Shown in pieces: positions 10,470 through 22,253 of a stretch of DNA of 64,000 nucleotides. Source of the DNA: Dermatemys mawii (Eukaryota > Chordata > Testudines > Dermatemydidae); contig ML677333.1 in assembly GCA_007922305.1 (NCBI GenBank), positions 17,301,979 to 17,365,978 on the forward strand. Direction: 5' to 3'. The position numbers and the translations under genes were made by a program. Numbering within the stretch: the stretch's first letter is position 1; the number at the start of each line of letters is the position of its first letter. A model generated the notes under the pieces. The model was not told where the DNA came from, ran no database searches, and saw only the letters and a program-made list of their open reading frames with translations.

Positions 10470-13400
10470 ATACTGACCTGGCTACAAGCCGAGCGTCTTA
10501 GCTGACTGCAGTTGTGGCAATAGGAGTGCTTCAGGTAGAAAGCTCCTAACATAAGGAATCTGTTTGATGTGGTCTTGGAGAGAGTGTTTCCAATAATGAA
10601 GAAGGTGTGGGAAAGGAGCTTCCATTGGTGTCTAGTTGCTGAGTTCCTGTTGAAATGGCTATTTGAATACAGCTGGGACTTTGTGTTATTAATGTCAGGG
10701 TGCCAAATCGAGCCTTGAGCAGGCATCTTTATTATTTTAAATTTAAATAATTATATAAAAAAGGCTTTCTACATGAACATTAAAATCCTAAACAGCCACC
10801 ACAGTTCAACAAGCACTGGCATCATGTGTTTCCAGCATGATGTACTGCATGATAAGCAAACCACTGCATTCTGGAACAACTTCTGTGTACAGACTGATTT
10901 AAAGTGCAGGCAAAAATATAGTGGACTGCAAACAGTCTAGTCTTGAGATGACAAAGAGATGGGTGTTATAGTAGCCAGCTTCATATCCAAAAGAAACCTC
11001 TTTACTTTCCTGCCCTGCTGAACGTGAGAGAGCCTTTTATGGTCACTGCTACTATATGATCATTTAAACAGCAGCTGGGAATCCAACATCAGCCCCAAAT
11101 TACTAATTGTGGGCACACATATCGATGATAGGGGCAGATGTAACCCTCACCACATCCTCTGGTTACCTCCCACATTTTATCAGCATCCCACCAGTCTTAT
11201 CCACACCCAACTCTCATTCATGCTGCAGTCTCAACCAGACCTGGGTAATGCATTCAGCAGAGTGGCTGGATTGGGTGAGATAGAGATACAAAGCTGGATG
11301 TCATCAACATGATGAAAACACTGTTACCTAAAAATAATAGTAAAAAGAGAAAAGTAACAAATTGAAATACATGAATCTAAGCTTGAAAAGACACTTGGGC
11401 AACTTTTGTAAGAAAAATTATAATAGTTCCAATGAACATTGTGACAAAGAACTAGATGGATACATTCTACTATGTTGCCAAGTAAATAAATTGTCATAAA
11501 ACAATTTGAGTACATTTTTCTTCTTCAGTTATACAAAATCACTGTTTGCTCTCTAGGAAATAAAGTATCTTTGATATAAAATCTATGTCAAAAATATTTA
11601 TTGTAACAGGGTCCTACCAACCAGTATTAAAAAGCAGAGTATTTGAAGGATAAACTGACTAGGGTTTTCAGCTAAAACAGAGAGAATGACCTCAAGGAAT
11701 CCATGCTGCTCTACAAGAAAACATTTAAATCACTAAGAACCCATTATACTTCGCTCGTTCTGATTATAGTTAACATTTGATTAGGTAAATGCCTTGAGTT
11801 AATGCTCTTCTTAATTAACTCGGACTCCTCCTCCCCCACCCCAAGGGAAAAAGAGATTGATCTTGTTTTTTTCAAATGCTAATTACAATAAGCAGAGAAA
11901 GTCCTAAATCAGGTTTTATTCAGTCCTGCTGCTTCTTCCATTTGGATCCCACTCACATTTCCATTGGAGGCTTGCTCTTTTGTATCTATGATAATAGGCA
12001 CAGATGTTGGGTCCATGTTATGCAAAGCAACTTCTGCTTAATGACCACCTTGAATATTTCCCTGTTGCACCTATTCAGCATTTTAAAGAAAAACAGAGCA
12101 CTTGATTGCCTCCAAAAATCTTGTCCACTTTTTGTCAACCTGATTATGTTGCCATAAAGTGAGGAGGTAATCTGAGCAGCAGCCACAATATCAGCTGGAG
12201 CAGGGCCAAGCTCATCAGCACAGTAAGCATTTTTCGTTGTTGTTCATAGTCTGACTACAGAGGTACTGCAGGTTAATTGTAACATTAAATGACACTTCTA
12301 GTGTACTGAGTTGTTAAAAGAGTACCAAAGGGACCCACATGCAACTACTTATTATGCACTAAGTGAATGAAGAATGGCAATATGTAGAAGGATCATATTG
12401 ATCTCAATATGACATTTTTGCACAGCCACCTTTTTTTTCATGTGGAAATTTACCAGCCCTCTTATCTGCTACCAACTCAGGTAAGAGGAACACACTTTGA
12501 TATCTTCCTACATTACACTTACTTTCTATCTTGTTACAAGGCTTTCTCCATTACAGTATGCTAACACTAACTAGACTAAACCCCATTATAATTACACTTG
12601 TCAGGGCTTCTCATAACTTTCAACATTTTGAAAGAAACTCTGCCATCAATTATGCTGTTATACACGTAGAATAAATTTTATTGATATCTATTCAGTTATT
12701 TTCAGACTTATACTACAGTAATTGAGAGATGACTTTGGCTTTTGATTTCCCATACAGAGTATTTTTAATATATTTATTGTAGGTGTAGCAGAAGCACCTC
12801 CTATTATGAAGGTTGCCCAAGACTAGAGCTGTGCTGAAGGATGGAAATTCTGTTTCATGAAAGATTTCGAGATTTTAGTTTGCCTTTGTTCCAAATCAAA
12901 ATAAACCCCAATTTTTTGAAAATCTCCACAAAAGAACATTCTGAAACTATTTTTATTTGATCAATTGAAATGATTCACTGACAGATTCAAAAAGGTTTTT
13001 GTTTTTATTTAGCTGTTTTATTTTATATTACAATATGAGACAAATATAAGACAAAATACAAATTTGAATCAAAGTCAGCATTTCAATTTCAATGGAACCA
13101 TATTCTTTGATGGAAAATGGTTACAACAAAGGTTTTCCAACCAACTCTATGCCTGACACGTCTCATTATAAAAACCCTGATTTCAGTTTCATATAACTTT
13201 GCAAATTTTAACCATTTGGGCTGAAATTTTCCACACCAAATATCTGTATCAGATTGAAATATTCTGGAAAAATTCAGCCAAAACAGTTCAGTCATTTCTA
13301 AGAATGAGATCAGGGACAAAATAAGTTTTACCAATGTTAAAAAAATATATATATTGTCGATTTTTCCTTGAGAAGCAAGAGCTTAATTTGGCAGGAGTGT

Positions 13401-13479
13401 GTGGCCTTTATGTCAGGGATGTGTCTTTAGCTGTCCCCATCAAAAGCTGCTCACATTTAACAAAGCTATAAGCCTTTGA

Positions 13480-13640
13480 AAAATCTTAGTTTGTGCATGC
13501 TCAGCAGAAGATTTAATTAACCTTAATTTGTCCCCCTTGTGAATATGCATTATGACACAGTCTTTAACTTAATCAGATACCATTTTTCCTCATTCAAGTG
13601 CACAGGTTTGACATGCTAAGAAAGTGGCTTTCAACCTTTC
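13480..13640. promoter_or_regulatory. candidate conserved noncoding element
   Basis: The block combines homeodomain/POU-like words (ATTTAATTAACCTTAATTTG, GAATATGCATTATGACA) with HMG-box-like runs and no repeat signature or ORF. This texture is typical of ancient vertebrate developmental enhancers, but conservation cannot be assessed from one sequence. This is inference from composition only. Confidence 0.2.
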
Positions 13641-15191
13641 CAGATTACTACATTCCTTTCAAAAGTCTGATTTGTCTTGCGTAGCCTATGTTTCATCTCA
13701 CACTTAAAATATAGTTGCTTACAAAATTAGACATAAAAATACTGAAAAATTACTATTACTGAAAAATTGCTTACTTTCTCTTTTTTATCATATAATTATA
13801 AAATACATCAATTGGAATATTAATATTGTACTTACATTTCAATGTACAGTATATAGAGCAGTATAAACAAATCATTGTCCATATGAAATTTTGGTTTGTA
13901 ATGACTTCACTAGTGCTTTTATTATAGCCGGTTGTCAAACTAGGCAAATATCTAGATGAGCTGATGTACCCCTGGAAGACCTCTGCATGCTCCCAAGGGT
14001 ACACACACACATCCCTGGTTAAGAACCACAGCACTATGAGGCAAAATTAAGGCAACTTTATATTGGCTTTTCCTAATGTTTGAGTGCTTAACAGTTTTCT
14101 TTTCATGTTGGTTTTTTAAATGTAATTTTTAAATTACACAACATTTTTACAGTTAATTACACTCTAGAAAAGACTATTTCCTTTCTGTGTACCGAAGAAG
14201 GCAGAGTTCTTGTAGGAATAAAATAGTGATCATGTAATTAAAAACTGTATCACACACACAAGAGGCAGAATAAAGTTGGTGTGGCCAACCTACATTGTGG
14301 CATCTCCTAACTTTTGAGTGTTTGGTTTTGCAACTTAATTAAGGTTTTTAATGTAGCTTTTAGTATGCAATTCCTAAACAGAGTAATTTACATTCAGCTC
14401 CCTTTGTACCCACCCATTTTATATATTTTATCCAGTATTTCATAAAGTACACCTATGTGAATTAATTGCTGTTATCTAATCTGAAAAAGGAGTGTTTTTT
14501 AGATGGATGGATACTCACATGTCATTATTTCATTTTGCCATGTTTTTATAAATCATGCCATATCCTAATGCAAGGCAAAGTGACATGACATAAGTTACAA
14601 ATTATATGTAATACAAACTGTCAAAATCAAAAGTAAGCACAGTTATTTTATTATTGATACCAAATGTCTGATAGCTACCCTTTAACTTATTGAAACACAA
14701 GTATTTGACTATTCAAACAAATATTCTTTTCATTTTCTTTGCTGAAAAAAGGAAAAATAAGAAGCATATGTAGTGTTTTGGTCTTTTTTTTTTTTAAGTG
14801 AGAACTATGTAACACAATAAGCTATTCATCATCCTGTTAAACATGGAGCAAGTAAATTACATGTGCTAAAGATAAAAGGAGGCACAGATATACAGAGGGT
14901 AAACTACCAGTGACAGAGCACAAATTTGTAGTTTAGCCAGTGTGATGAACATAATATTCAATAACATAGTATGGTCATTCATACCAGATATTACATAAGA
15001 ACATAAGAAAGGCCATACTGGGTCAGACCAAAGGTCCATCTAGCCCAGTATCCTGTCTGCTGACAGTGGCCAATGCCAGGTGCCCTGGAGTGAGTGAACC
15101 TAACAGGTAAGATCAAGTGATCTCTCTCCTGCCATCCATCACCCCCCTCTGACAAACAGAGGCTAGAGACACCATTCCTTACCCAGCCTGG

Positions 15192-18164
15192 CTAATAGCC
15201 ATTAATGGACTTAACCTCCATGAAGTTATCCAGTTCTCTTTTAAACCCTGTTATAGTCCTAGCCTTCACAGCCTCCTCAGGCAAGGAGTTCCACAGGTTG
15301 ACTGTGCGCTGTGTGAAGAAGAACTTCCTTTTATTTGTTTTAAACCTGCTGCCCACTAATTTCAATGGGTGGCCCCTAGTTCTTCTATTATGGGAACAAG
15401 TAAATAACTTTTCCTTATTCATTTTATCCATGCCACTCATAATTTTATATACCTCTATCATATCCCCCCTTAGTTTCCTCTTTTCCAAGCTAAAAAGTCC
15501 TAGCCTCTTTAATCTCTCCTCATATGGGACTCTTTCCAATCCCCTAATCATTTTAGTTGCCCTTCTTTGAACCTTTTCTAATGCCAGAATATCTTTTTTG
15601 AGATGAGGAGACCACATTTGTACACAGTATTCAAGATGTGGGCGCACCATGGATTTGTATAAGAGCAATAAGATATTCTCCGTCTTATTCTCTATCCCTT
15701 TTTTAATGATTCCTAACATCCTGTTTGCCTTTTTGACTGCCGCTGCACACTTCATGGACATCTTCAGAGAACTATCCACGATGACTCCAAGATCTTTTTC
15801 CTGATTAGTTATAGCTAAATTTGCCCCCATCATATTGTATGTATAGTTGGGGTTATTTTTTCCAAAGTGCATTACTTTTCATTTATCCACATTAAATTTC
15901 ATTGGCCATTTTGTTGCCCAATCATTTAGTTTCATGAGATCTTGTTGAAGTTCTTCACAGTCTGCTTGGGTCTTAACTATTTTGAGCAGTTTAGTATCAT
16001 CTCCAAACTTTGCCACCTCACTCTTTACCCCTTCCTCCAAATCATTGATGAATAAGTTGAATAGGATTGGTCCTAGGACTGACCCTTGGGGAACACCACT
16101 AGTTACCCCTCTCCATTCTGAGAATTTACCATTTATTCCTACCCTTTGTTCCCTGTCTTTTAACCAGTTCTCAATCCACGAAAGGATCTTCCCTCTTATC
16201 CCATGGCAACTTAATTTATGTAAGAGCCTTTGGTGAGGGACCTTGTCAAAGGCTTTCTGGAAATCTAAGTACACTATGTCCACTGGCTCCCCCTTGTCCA
16301 CATATTTGTTGACCCCTTCAAAGAACTCTAACAGATTAGTAAGACATGATTTCCCTTTACAGAAACCATGCTGACTTTTGCCCAACAATTTATGTTCTTC
16401 TATGTGCCTGACAATTTTGTTCTTAACTATTGTTTCAACTAATTTGTCCAGTACGGACATTAGACTTACCAGTCTGTAATTGCCGGGATCATCTCTAGAG
16501 CCCTTTTTAAATATTGGCGTTACATTAGCTATCTTCCAGTCATTGAATACAGAAGTCGATTTAAAGGACAGGTTACAAACCCTAGTTAATAGTTTCGCAT
16601 TTTCACATTTGAGTTCTTTCAGAACTCTTGGGTGAATGCCATCTGGTCCCGGTGACTTGTTACAGTTAAGTTTATCAATTAGTTCCAAAACCTCCTCTAG
16701 TGATACTTCAATCTGTGACAATTCCTCAGATTTGTCACCTACAAAAGACGGCTCAGGTTTGGGAATCTCGCTAACGTCCTCAGCCGTGAAGACCGAAGCA
16801 AAGAATTCATTTAGTTTCTCCGCAATGACTTTATCATCTTTAAGTGCTCCTTTTGTATCTCTATCATCCAGGGGCCCCACTGGTTGTTTAGCAGGCTTCC
16901 TGCTTCTGACATATTTAAAAAACATTTTATTATTACCTTTTGAGTTTCTGGCTAGCTGTTCTTCAAATTCCATTTTGGCTTTTCTTATTACATTTTTACA
17001 CTTAATTTGGAAGTGTTTATGCTCCTCTCTAGTTACCTCAGTAGGATTTGACTTTCACTTTTAAAAAGATTCCTTTTTATCTCTCACTGCTTCTTTTACA
17101 TGTTTTTTAAGCCACAGTGGCTCTTTTTTAGTTTTTTTACTTTGTTTTTTAATTTGGGGTATACATTTAAGTTGGGCCTCTATTATGGTGTCTTTGAAAA
17201 GTGTCTATGCAGCTTGCAGGGATTTCACTTTAGTCACTTTACCTATTAATTTCTGTTTAACTAACCCCCTCATTTTTTCATAGTTCCCCTTCCTGAAATT
17301 AAATGCCACAGTGTTGGGCTGCTGAGGTTTTGTTCCTAACACGGGAATGTTAAATGTTATTATATTATGATCACTATTCCCAAGCAGTCCTGTTATAGTT
17401 ACCTCTTGGACCATCTCTTGCGCTCCACTCAGGACTAAATCAAGAGTTGCCTCTCCCCTTGTGGGTTCCTGTACCAGCTGCTCCAAGAAGCAATCATTTA
17501 AAGTATCGAGGAATTTGGTCTCTGCATTTCGTCCTGAGGTGACATGTACCCAGTCAATATGGGGATAATTGAAATCCCCCATTATTATTGAGTTATTTAT
17601 TTTGACAGCCTCTCTAATCTCCCTTAGCATTTCATCATCACTGTCACTGTCCTGATCAGGTGGTCAATAATAGATCCCTATTGTTATATTCTTATTAGAG
17701 CATGGAATTACTATCCATAGAGATTCTATGGAGCATCTGGATTCATTTAAGATTTTTACTTCATTTGATTCTACATTTTCTTTCACATATAGTGTCACTC
17801 CCCCACCCCCACGACCTGTTCTGTCCTTCCAATATATTTTATACCCCGGAATGATTGTGTCCCATTGATTGTCCTCACTCCACCATGTTTCTGTGATGCC
17901 TATTATGTCGATATTCTCCTTTAACACGAGGCACTCTAGTTCACTCATCTTATTATTTAGACTTCTAGCATTAGTATACAAGCACTTTAAAAACTGGTCA
18001 CTGTTTATTTGTCTGCCCTTTTCTGATGTGTCACATTCTTTATGTGAAAGTTTGTCATCTGATCTGGCTTCTCCTTTATTCTTTACCATCCTCTCCTTCT
18101 GACTAAAACCTAGAGAATCTCTATCAGTAGACCCTCCTGTAAGAGAAGTCTCTATCCGATCCAC
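15192..18164 (-). pseudogene. CR1 ORF2 (AP endonuclease and reverse transcriptase), five stops
   Basis: ORF2 encodes the enzyme that nicks the target and copies the CR1 RNA. The frame is continuous over 991 codons with no frameshift. Order: AP-like endonuclease with YTNARSLNNK, the metal-binding ITETWW, MGDFNYPHIDW and the NSDHNIITF histidine block (codons about 60-270). The reverse transcriptase follows, with SPGPDGIHPRVLKEL, motif A VYLDFQKAFD, SGVPQGSVLGP and the active-site box, which reads FGDD rather than the usual FADD. The C-terminal part has [12 protein letters not shown] and LERVQRRATKMIRGL. In-frame stops lie at 17664-17666 (TGA, expected CGA), 17205-17207 (TAG), 17061-17063 (TAA), 17055-17057 (TGA) and 15879-15881 (TGA). 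Most fit single transitions. The full-length-like size and intact frame suggest decay only by point mutation since insertion. Confidence 0.93.
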
Positions 18165-18199
18165 GTGCTTCTCTGCAGCTATCGGCTTTCCCCCATCTC

Positions 18200-19129
18200 T
18201 TAGTTTAAAAACTGCTCTGCAACCTTTTTAATGTTAAGTGCCAGCAGTCTGGTTTCACTTTGGTTTAGTCGGAGCCTATCCTTCCTGTATAGGCTCCCCC
18301 TATCCCAAAAGTTTCCTCAGTTCCTAATAAATCTAAACTGCTCTTCTCTATACCATCATCTCATCCACGCATTGAGACTCTGAAGCTCTGCCTGCCTAGC
18401 TGGCCCTGCGCGTGGAACTGGAAGCATTTTTAAGAATGCCACCATAGAGGTCCTGGACTTCAATCTCTTTCCTAACAGCCTAAATTTGGCCTCCAGGGAA
18501 TCTCTGCTGCCCTTCCCTATGTAATTGGTACCTACATGTACCACAACCACTGGCTCCTCCCCAGCACTACTCATAAGTCTATCTAGATGCCTCGAGAGAT
18601 CTGCAACCTTCGCACCAGGCAGGCAAGTCACCATACGGTTCTCCCGGTCATCACAAACCCAGTTATCTATGTTTCTAATGATCGAATCTCCCATTGCTAA
18701 CAACTGCCTTTTCCTAATGACTGGAGTTCCCTCCCCCAGATAGGGAGGGATCCTCTCAGTGCGAGAGGATACCCCAACAGCACCTGGAAGGAGGGTCCCA
18801 ACTGTGGGAAGGTTTCCCTCTGCTCCCATTGACTGCTCTCCTTCCCTGAGTCTTTCATCCTCCTCAACAGCACAGGTGCTGTCTAAGTATAGGTGGGACA
18901 AGTCTACAGTGTCCCTGAAAGCCTCATCAATATACTTCTCTACCTCCCTAAGCTTCTCCAGTTCCTCCATCCTGGCCTCCAAAGCCCGTACATGGTCTCT
19001 GAGAGCCAGGAGGTCCTCGCACTGCATGCACACATATGCCACCCGCCCAGAGGGCAGGTAATCATACATGCTGCATTGAGTGCAATAAACTGGATAGCCC
19101 ACACTCTGCTGCTGGGCTTCTGCCTGCAT
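18200..19129 (-). pseudogene. CR1 ORF1 (zinc-binding, coiled coil, SGNH esterase), two stops
   Basis: ORF1 of CR1 makes an RNA-binding chaperone-like protein. The start is the ATG at 19129 (MQAEAQQQS). Residues about 15-40 hold paired cysteines (YCTQC, YVCMQCEDLL) resembling a small zinc-binding module. Residues about 42-70 form a charged helix likely to be a coiled coil (LEARMEELEKLREVEKY). From about residue 140 comes an SGNH/GDSL-type esterase domain: GDSIIRNID carries the nucleophile serine and VHVGTNYIG the oxyanion asparagine. TGA stops at 18356-18358 and 18317-18319, both explicable as TGG-to-TGA changes, interrupt the C-terminus, but the frame stays readable to the natural TAA at 18200-18202. 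In the position of the usual Asp-x-x-His block I read KDRLRLN, so the catalytic histidine appears to be absent. Confidence 0.88.
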
Positions 19130-19378
19130 TATCTTTTAGAGCTACCTAGGCTAACAACAAGGCTTAGTTTAAATCAAGAAATTTGGATTATAGCTCAAGT
19201 TAAAGGATTTACAGACCAACAGTTAGACCTCACCCCACTCACACTTCCCTTCACAACTTCCTCTCGAAACTCCCTGTTAGCAGCCCCTGTTCGCAAGCTC
19301 CCTGGTCGCTTGCTCGCTGCTTTCTATAGCCCTGGCCTTTCTGACTAGCCCCGCCCCCTGATTAGGGCTCAGCCACTA

Positions 19379-19830
19379 TGTTATGTTATTCTTGTTATGG
19401 TTTGAATTAAAATCCCATTGAGAGTGGTAGATGTGAACTCACTCTTCATTTAGCATAACTAAGTATAATCCCTACCTAAGACAAAAAGGAATGTGTGAAC
19501 CCATCCAGGAGCGTTTGGCTGACTGTTGTTTTGGATAGGTGTCTGGGGACAAATAGATCACACAGAAACAGGTCAGACAAGAATAAAAAATATAGCCTGA
19601 AGGAGCAGCTGAAAGCACAGTGGCTGACCCCAGAAGAAACTGGGAAAGAGATTTTTGGGTCAAGGATGCAAGATAAAAGTGTGAACATAGCTGTTTCCTG
19701 ATATTTGTTTCTCTGCTCAGAGACACAACACTTTGTACATGCTTTGTAATAAACAAAACGGCATCAAAGAAAATACCAGACTTTGACAATTTTTACTTTC
19801 AACTCGATCACCTACAGGGCCCCAAAATTT
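19379..19830 (+). mobile_element. possible LTR-like segment
   Basis: After the CR1 5' end there is a segment with a polyadenylation signal AATAAA at 19748-19753, followed 60 bases later by CACCTACAGGGCCCCAAAAT. That pattern resembles the end of an LTR next to a primer-binding region. The ends and target duplications cannot be fixed. The small ORFs here are not retroviral. Alternatively this is unique sequence with a chance AATAAA. Confidence 0.25.
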
Positions 19831-21719
19831 GACTAGCTGCTTCGGTTAAAAGTGGGAAACAATCTTTAGTCATAGTTTCTGTTAGCTGACCTGACAATAA
19901 ATATGATAAATCACTAATAGTAGTAGGTTTATTGGAAAAGTGTATTGATTATTTTTTGGCACACATTGTACATGTGTATACACATACATACACACATGCA
20001 CTAAAATAATAATAATCAGTTTTTGACATTCTTTTTAAGTGATACTGTCATCTTAATTTGGTCCCAAATTTATGTTTTGTGAAAACAAACTTTTATAAAA
20101 CTCGAAACCAAAAGGAATGTTTCCACAATTTAAAATAAAACTCAAATGTTAAGAGGTCATGTGTTGCCATATTAGTGGTGGTGGTTTTTTGTTTAAGAAA
20201 TCTTATCTAGTGTTTGAAATCAAACACTGCAGTATTAAGAACCTGAAGATGAAGCATACTTCACAGATTTTCATTCTCTTCACTGAAATTGATTCAGAAA
20301 GTAAACAAAGGCCCAAAAGGATTACACTGCTTTACACTAACTGAGGTTCTGGTCCAAAGAGCATAAATAGTGTCAGCAAAATTGATTTTAAAAATTCTCA
20401 ATAATCTAAGGTATTGTTTACAAACAATTGTTTATAAATATACTCTTATCCCTTTTGACCTGAGTGGTTACACAACAGTCAGTAATGTGGGTTGTTTCCA
20501 TCAGGAGGGGAAATTGATAATGGAGTCAAGCATTTTTTATTCGGTTTGTTAGTTACTTGTTTTAATGCAATTCTGTTTACATACAAAAAATGTACACAAA
20601 GTCCTGTTTCCTGAAACAGCAGGAATCAAACAAGAGACAATTCCTTTGTTCACTGTTCCAAGCATCTATCCAGACAGCAGTTCACTCAAAATCTTTTCTC
20701 TCAGCGTGTTCACAGTCACACTAGGAGTGTTTTTCTAGACATTGCAGGGCTTCTTCCTGCTTTCTACCAGTTCCAGTGATGTTGCCCATATTGTATATCT
20801 CAGATCTCTCTCAAAATGGAACTTTCAAAATGGAACAATCTTTAAGTGTGAATTAGATTAAATAGAAACAGTTTTGAAATAAATCATTCTAATCTGGCCC
20901 CACGGCAGGATTAATTGTTAAAAAAAAAAAAAATCCAAACACCACAAATTAAGCCTGTCCTTACAGAAACAGTCAAAATAACTTCTTCCTGATCATATAG
21001 AGTAGATTCAATCAATCAGAAACCAGCATCACTGTGATTTAGATGACTGATCTTAACCATCCAAAATATTAAATTAATCATTTGATTAAAAACATTTTAA
21101 ACATCCAAATAGTGAAAAAATAGCCTTTTTCAAAAAACACAAATGGGATTATTTTTAACCAAGACATCATAATTTCACAGAACTTTCCCACTCCCTAAAT
21201 CTCAAATTTCCATAAGCATGCTGGGCTGATAAATTAAACCACAAGGGCCAAAAAAGCATCCTAATATTCCCTACCACTACATTCTCCTCTTCTGTGTTTT
21301 TTTCTCAGCAACTCTTGAACCATAAGCCTTGAGTCTGCAAACACCTAAACAGCATGTTCTTAACTTTATTTATGTGAGTAACGTTTCACATGTGCACAAC
21401 GTTTCACGTGTGCACTCTCAAGTGCCTTTTGGAGAGTACCTACTGGTTCCTCATAATTTTTTAAATCAACTCCAAATTAAAGGACTTTGTCCATAATTTG
21501 TCTTCATGTTCTCTACCTAATATGTTCAGCTTTACTTTGCCCATAATTCACTATGTCTGGAACAAAAAGATGGCCCAAATTGTCCTGCACCATCAGATAA
21601 GATAGATATATGGTGTTATACCTGCACCCTGCAGATACAGTATTTAGTATATGAATAGTGGACTTCAGCATACAGAATCTAGTACCTTTCAAGAACACCA
21701 TGGATTTGTTTACTCTGCA
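19831..21719. other. unassigned AT-rich stretch
   Basis: No gene or recognisable repeat family. It includes a short ACAC/ACAT tract near 19978-20000 and a 13-base A-run near 20920-20932. The zone 20560-21240 has few CpGs and no long ORF. Confidence 0.55.
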
Positions 21720-22012
21720 GTTAGGAATGAGTCTCCCAGCCTGGGTAGACAGACTCAGAGACTTTAAGGCCAGAACAGACCACCATGCTCAACTAGTCTG
21801 TCCTACGCAGAATCTCACATACCCACTCAAGCTAGCACACTAAAAATACTAAAAAAATGGTTATTCTGGCTTGGGAGGAAGCTCAGTGCTCTCAAGCCGA
21901 TCGGACCCCTAAGCTTGTGAGACTGAGTTCCAGCCTGAAGGGGAACATCCACTTTGTTATTTTTAATGCAAAAGCTCTAGCCCTACAGCTACAGTGTAGA
22001 CATAACCTATGG
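21720..22012. mobile_element. decayed MITE with a nested CR1 3' scrap
   Basis: The ends carry words typical of a turtle MITE with CCCAGCCTGGGTAGACAGAC on the left and CTACAGCTACAGTGTAGACA on the right; CTAGCCCTACAGC and TTATTTTTAATGCAAAAGC fit its core. Inside, at about 21762-21830, a stretch with TTTAAGGCCAGAACAGACCA and CAACTAGTCTG matches the antisense 3' end of a CR1 subfamily. Both parts are diverged and exact borders are uncertain. Confidence 0.4.
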
Positions 22013-22139
22013 TGTTCAGTGAACACGTAGTGCTTAAAAGAGTTTTCCTTTAGTTGGTGTCTATGCATATCAAGTACTTCATAGCTCCTCATCCAGACCC
22101 ATATCTCAGAATCTCAGCCCTTAAAGGCACAGTGCCCAA

Positions 22140-22253
22140 CCCAAACACGAAATATTAGATCTTATTATTAGATCTTATCATTAGATCTTGGGGGTTGGAC
22201 TAGATGACCTCCTGAGGTCCCTCCCAACCCTGATATTCTATGATTCTGTGATC
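22140..22253 (+). mobile_element. CR1 3' terminal fragment
   Basis: GGGTTGGACTAGATGACCTC, CTGAGGTCCCTCCCAACCCT and the ATTCTATGATTCTGTGAT tail are the standard sense-strand 3' end of CR1, strongly 5'-truncated to under 80 bp (about 22186-22253). Immediately upstream, ATTAGATCTTAT occurs as a short tandem array of three units (about 22152-22188), possibly a slippage product at the insertion point. Confidence 0.85.

Larger units (their letters stand above)
10263..14994. other. unassigned AT-rich stretch
   Basis: No recognised gene. A small ORF behind a splice-acceptor-like site (10331-10469) and a possible conserved noncoding block (13480-13640) are listed separately. The minus-strand frame at 10433-10726 (97 codons) and the frame at 13089-13334 have no motif I recognise. 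The zone 12830-13340 has the look of an old dispersed repeat, with repeated TTTGAAAT- and AAATTTT-type words, but cannot be named. Confidence 0.55.
14995..19378 (-). mobile_element. near-full-length CR1 LINE
   Basis: The element is 4.38 kb. Read on the minus strand it runs from a 5' UTR (19378-19130) through ORF1, a short spacer, ORF2 and a 3' UTR that ends at 14995. The 3' tip is the tandem 8-mer TTCTTATGTTCTTATGT (plus strand ACATAAGAACATAAGAA), characteristic of one CR1 lineage of turtles and other sauropsids. The 5' UTR is GC-rich, with AGGGGGCGGGGCTAGTCAG near its start, which fits a promoter. Both ORFs keep their frame with no indel, but have two and five internal stops. CR1 elements usually make no clear target duplications, and none is seen. 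The copy is dead but relatively young compared with the other CR1 pieces in this window. Confidence 0.93.

Noticed and set aside
10960..11312. Dispersed repeat around GCTGGATGTCATCAACATGATGA
   Set aside because: Vague similarity to a recurring vertebrate sequence, but no borders or family could be established.
15205..17064. Plus-strand ORFs opposite CR1 ORF2
   Set aside because: They are antisense shadows of the minus-strand reverse transcriptase and endonuclease.
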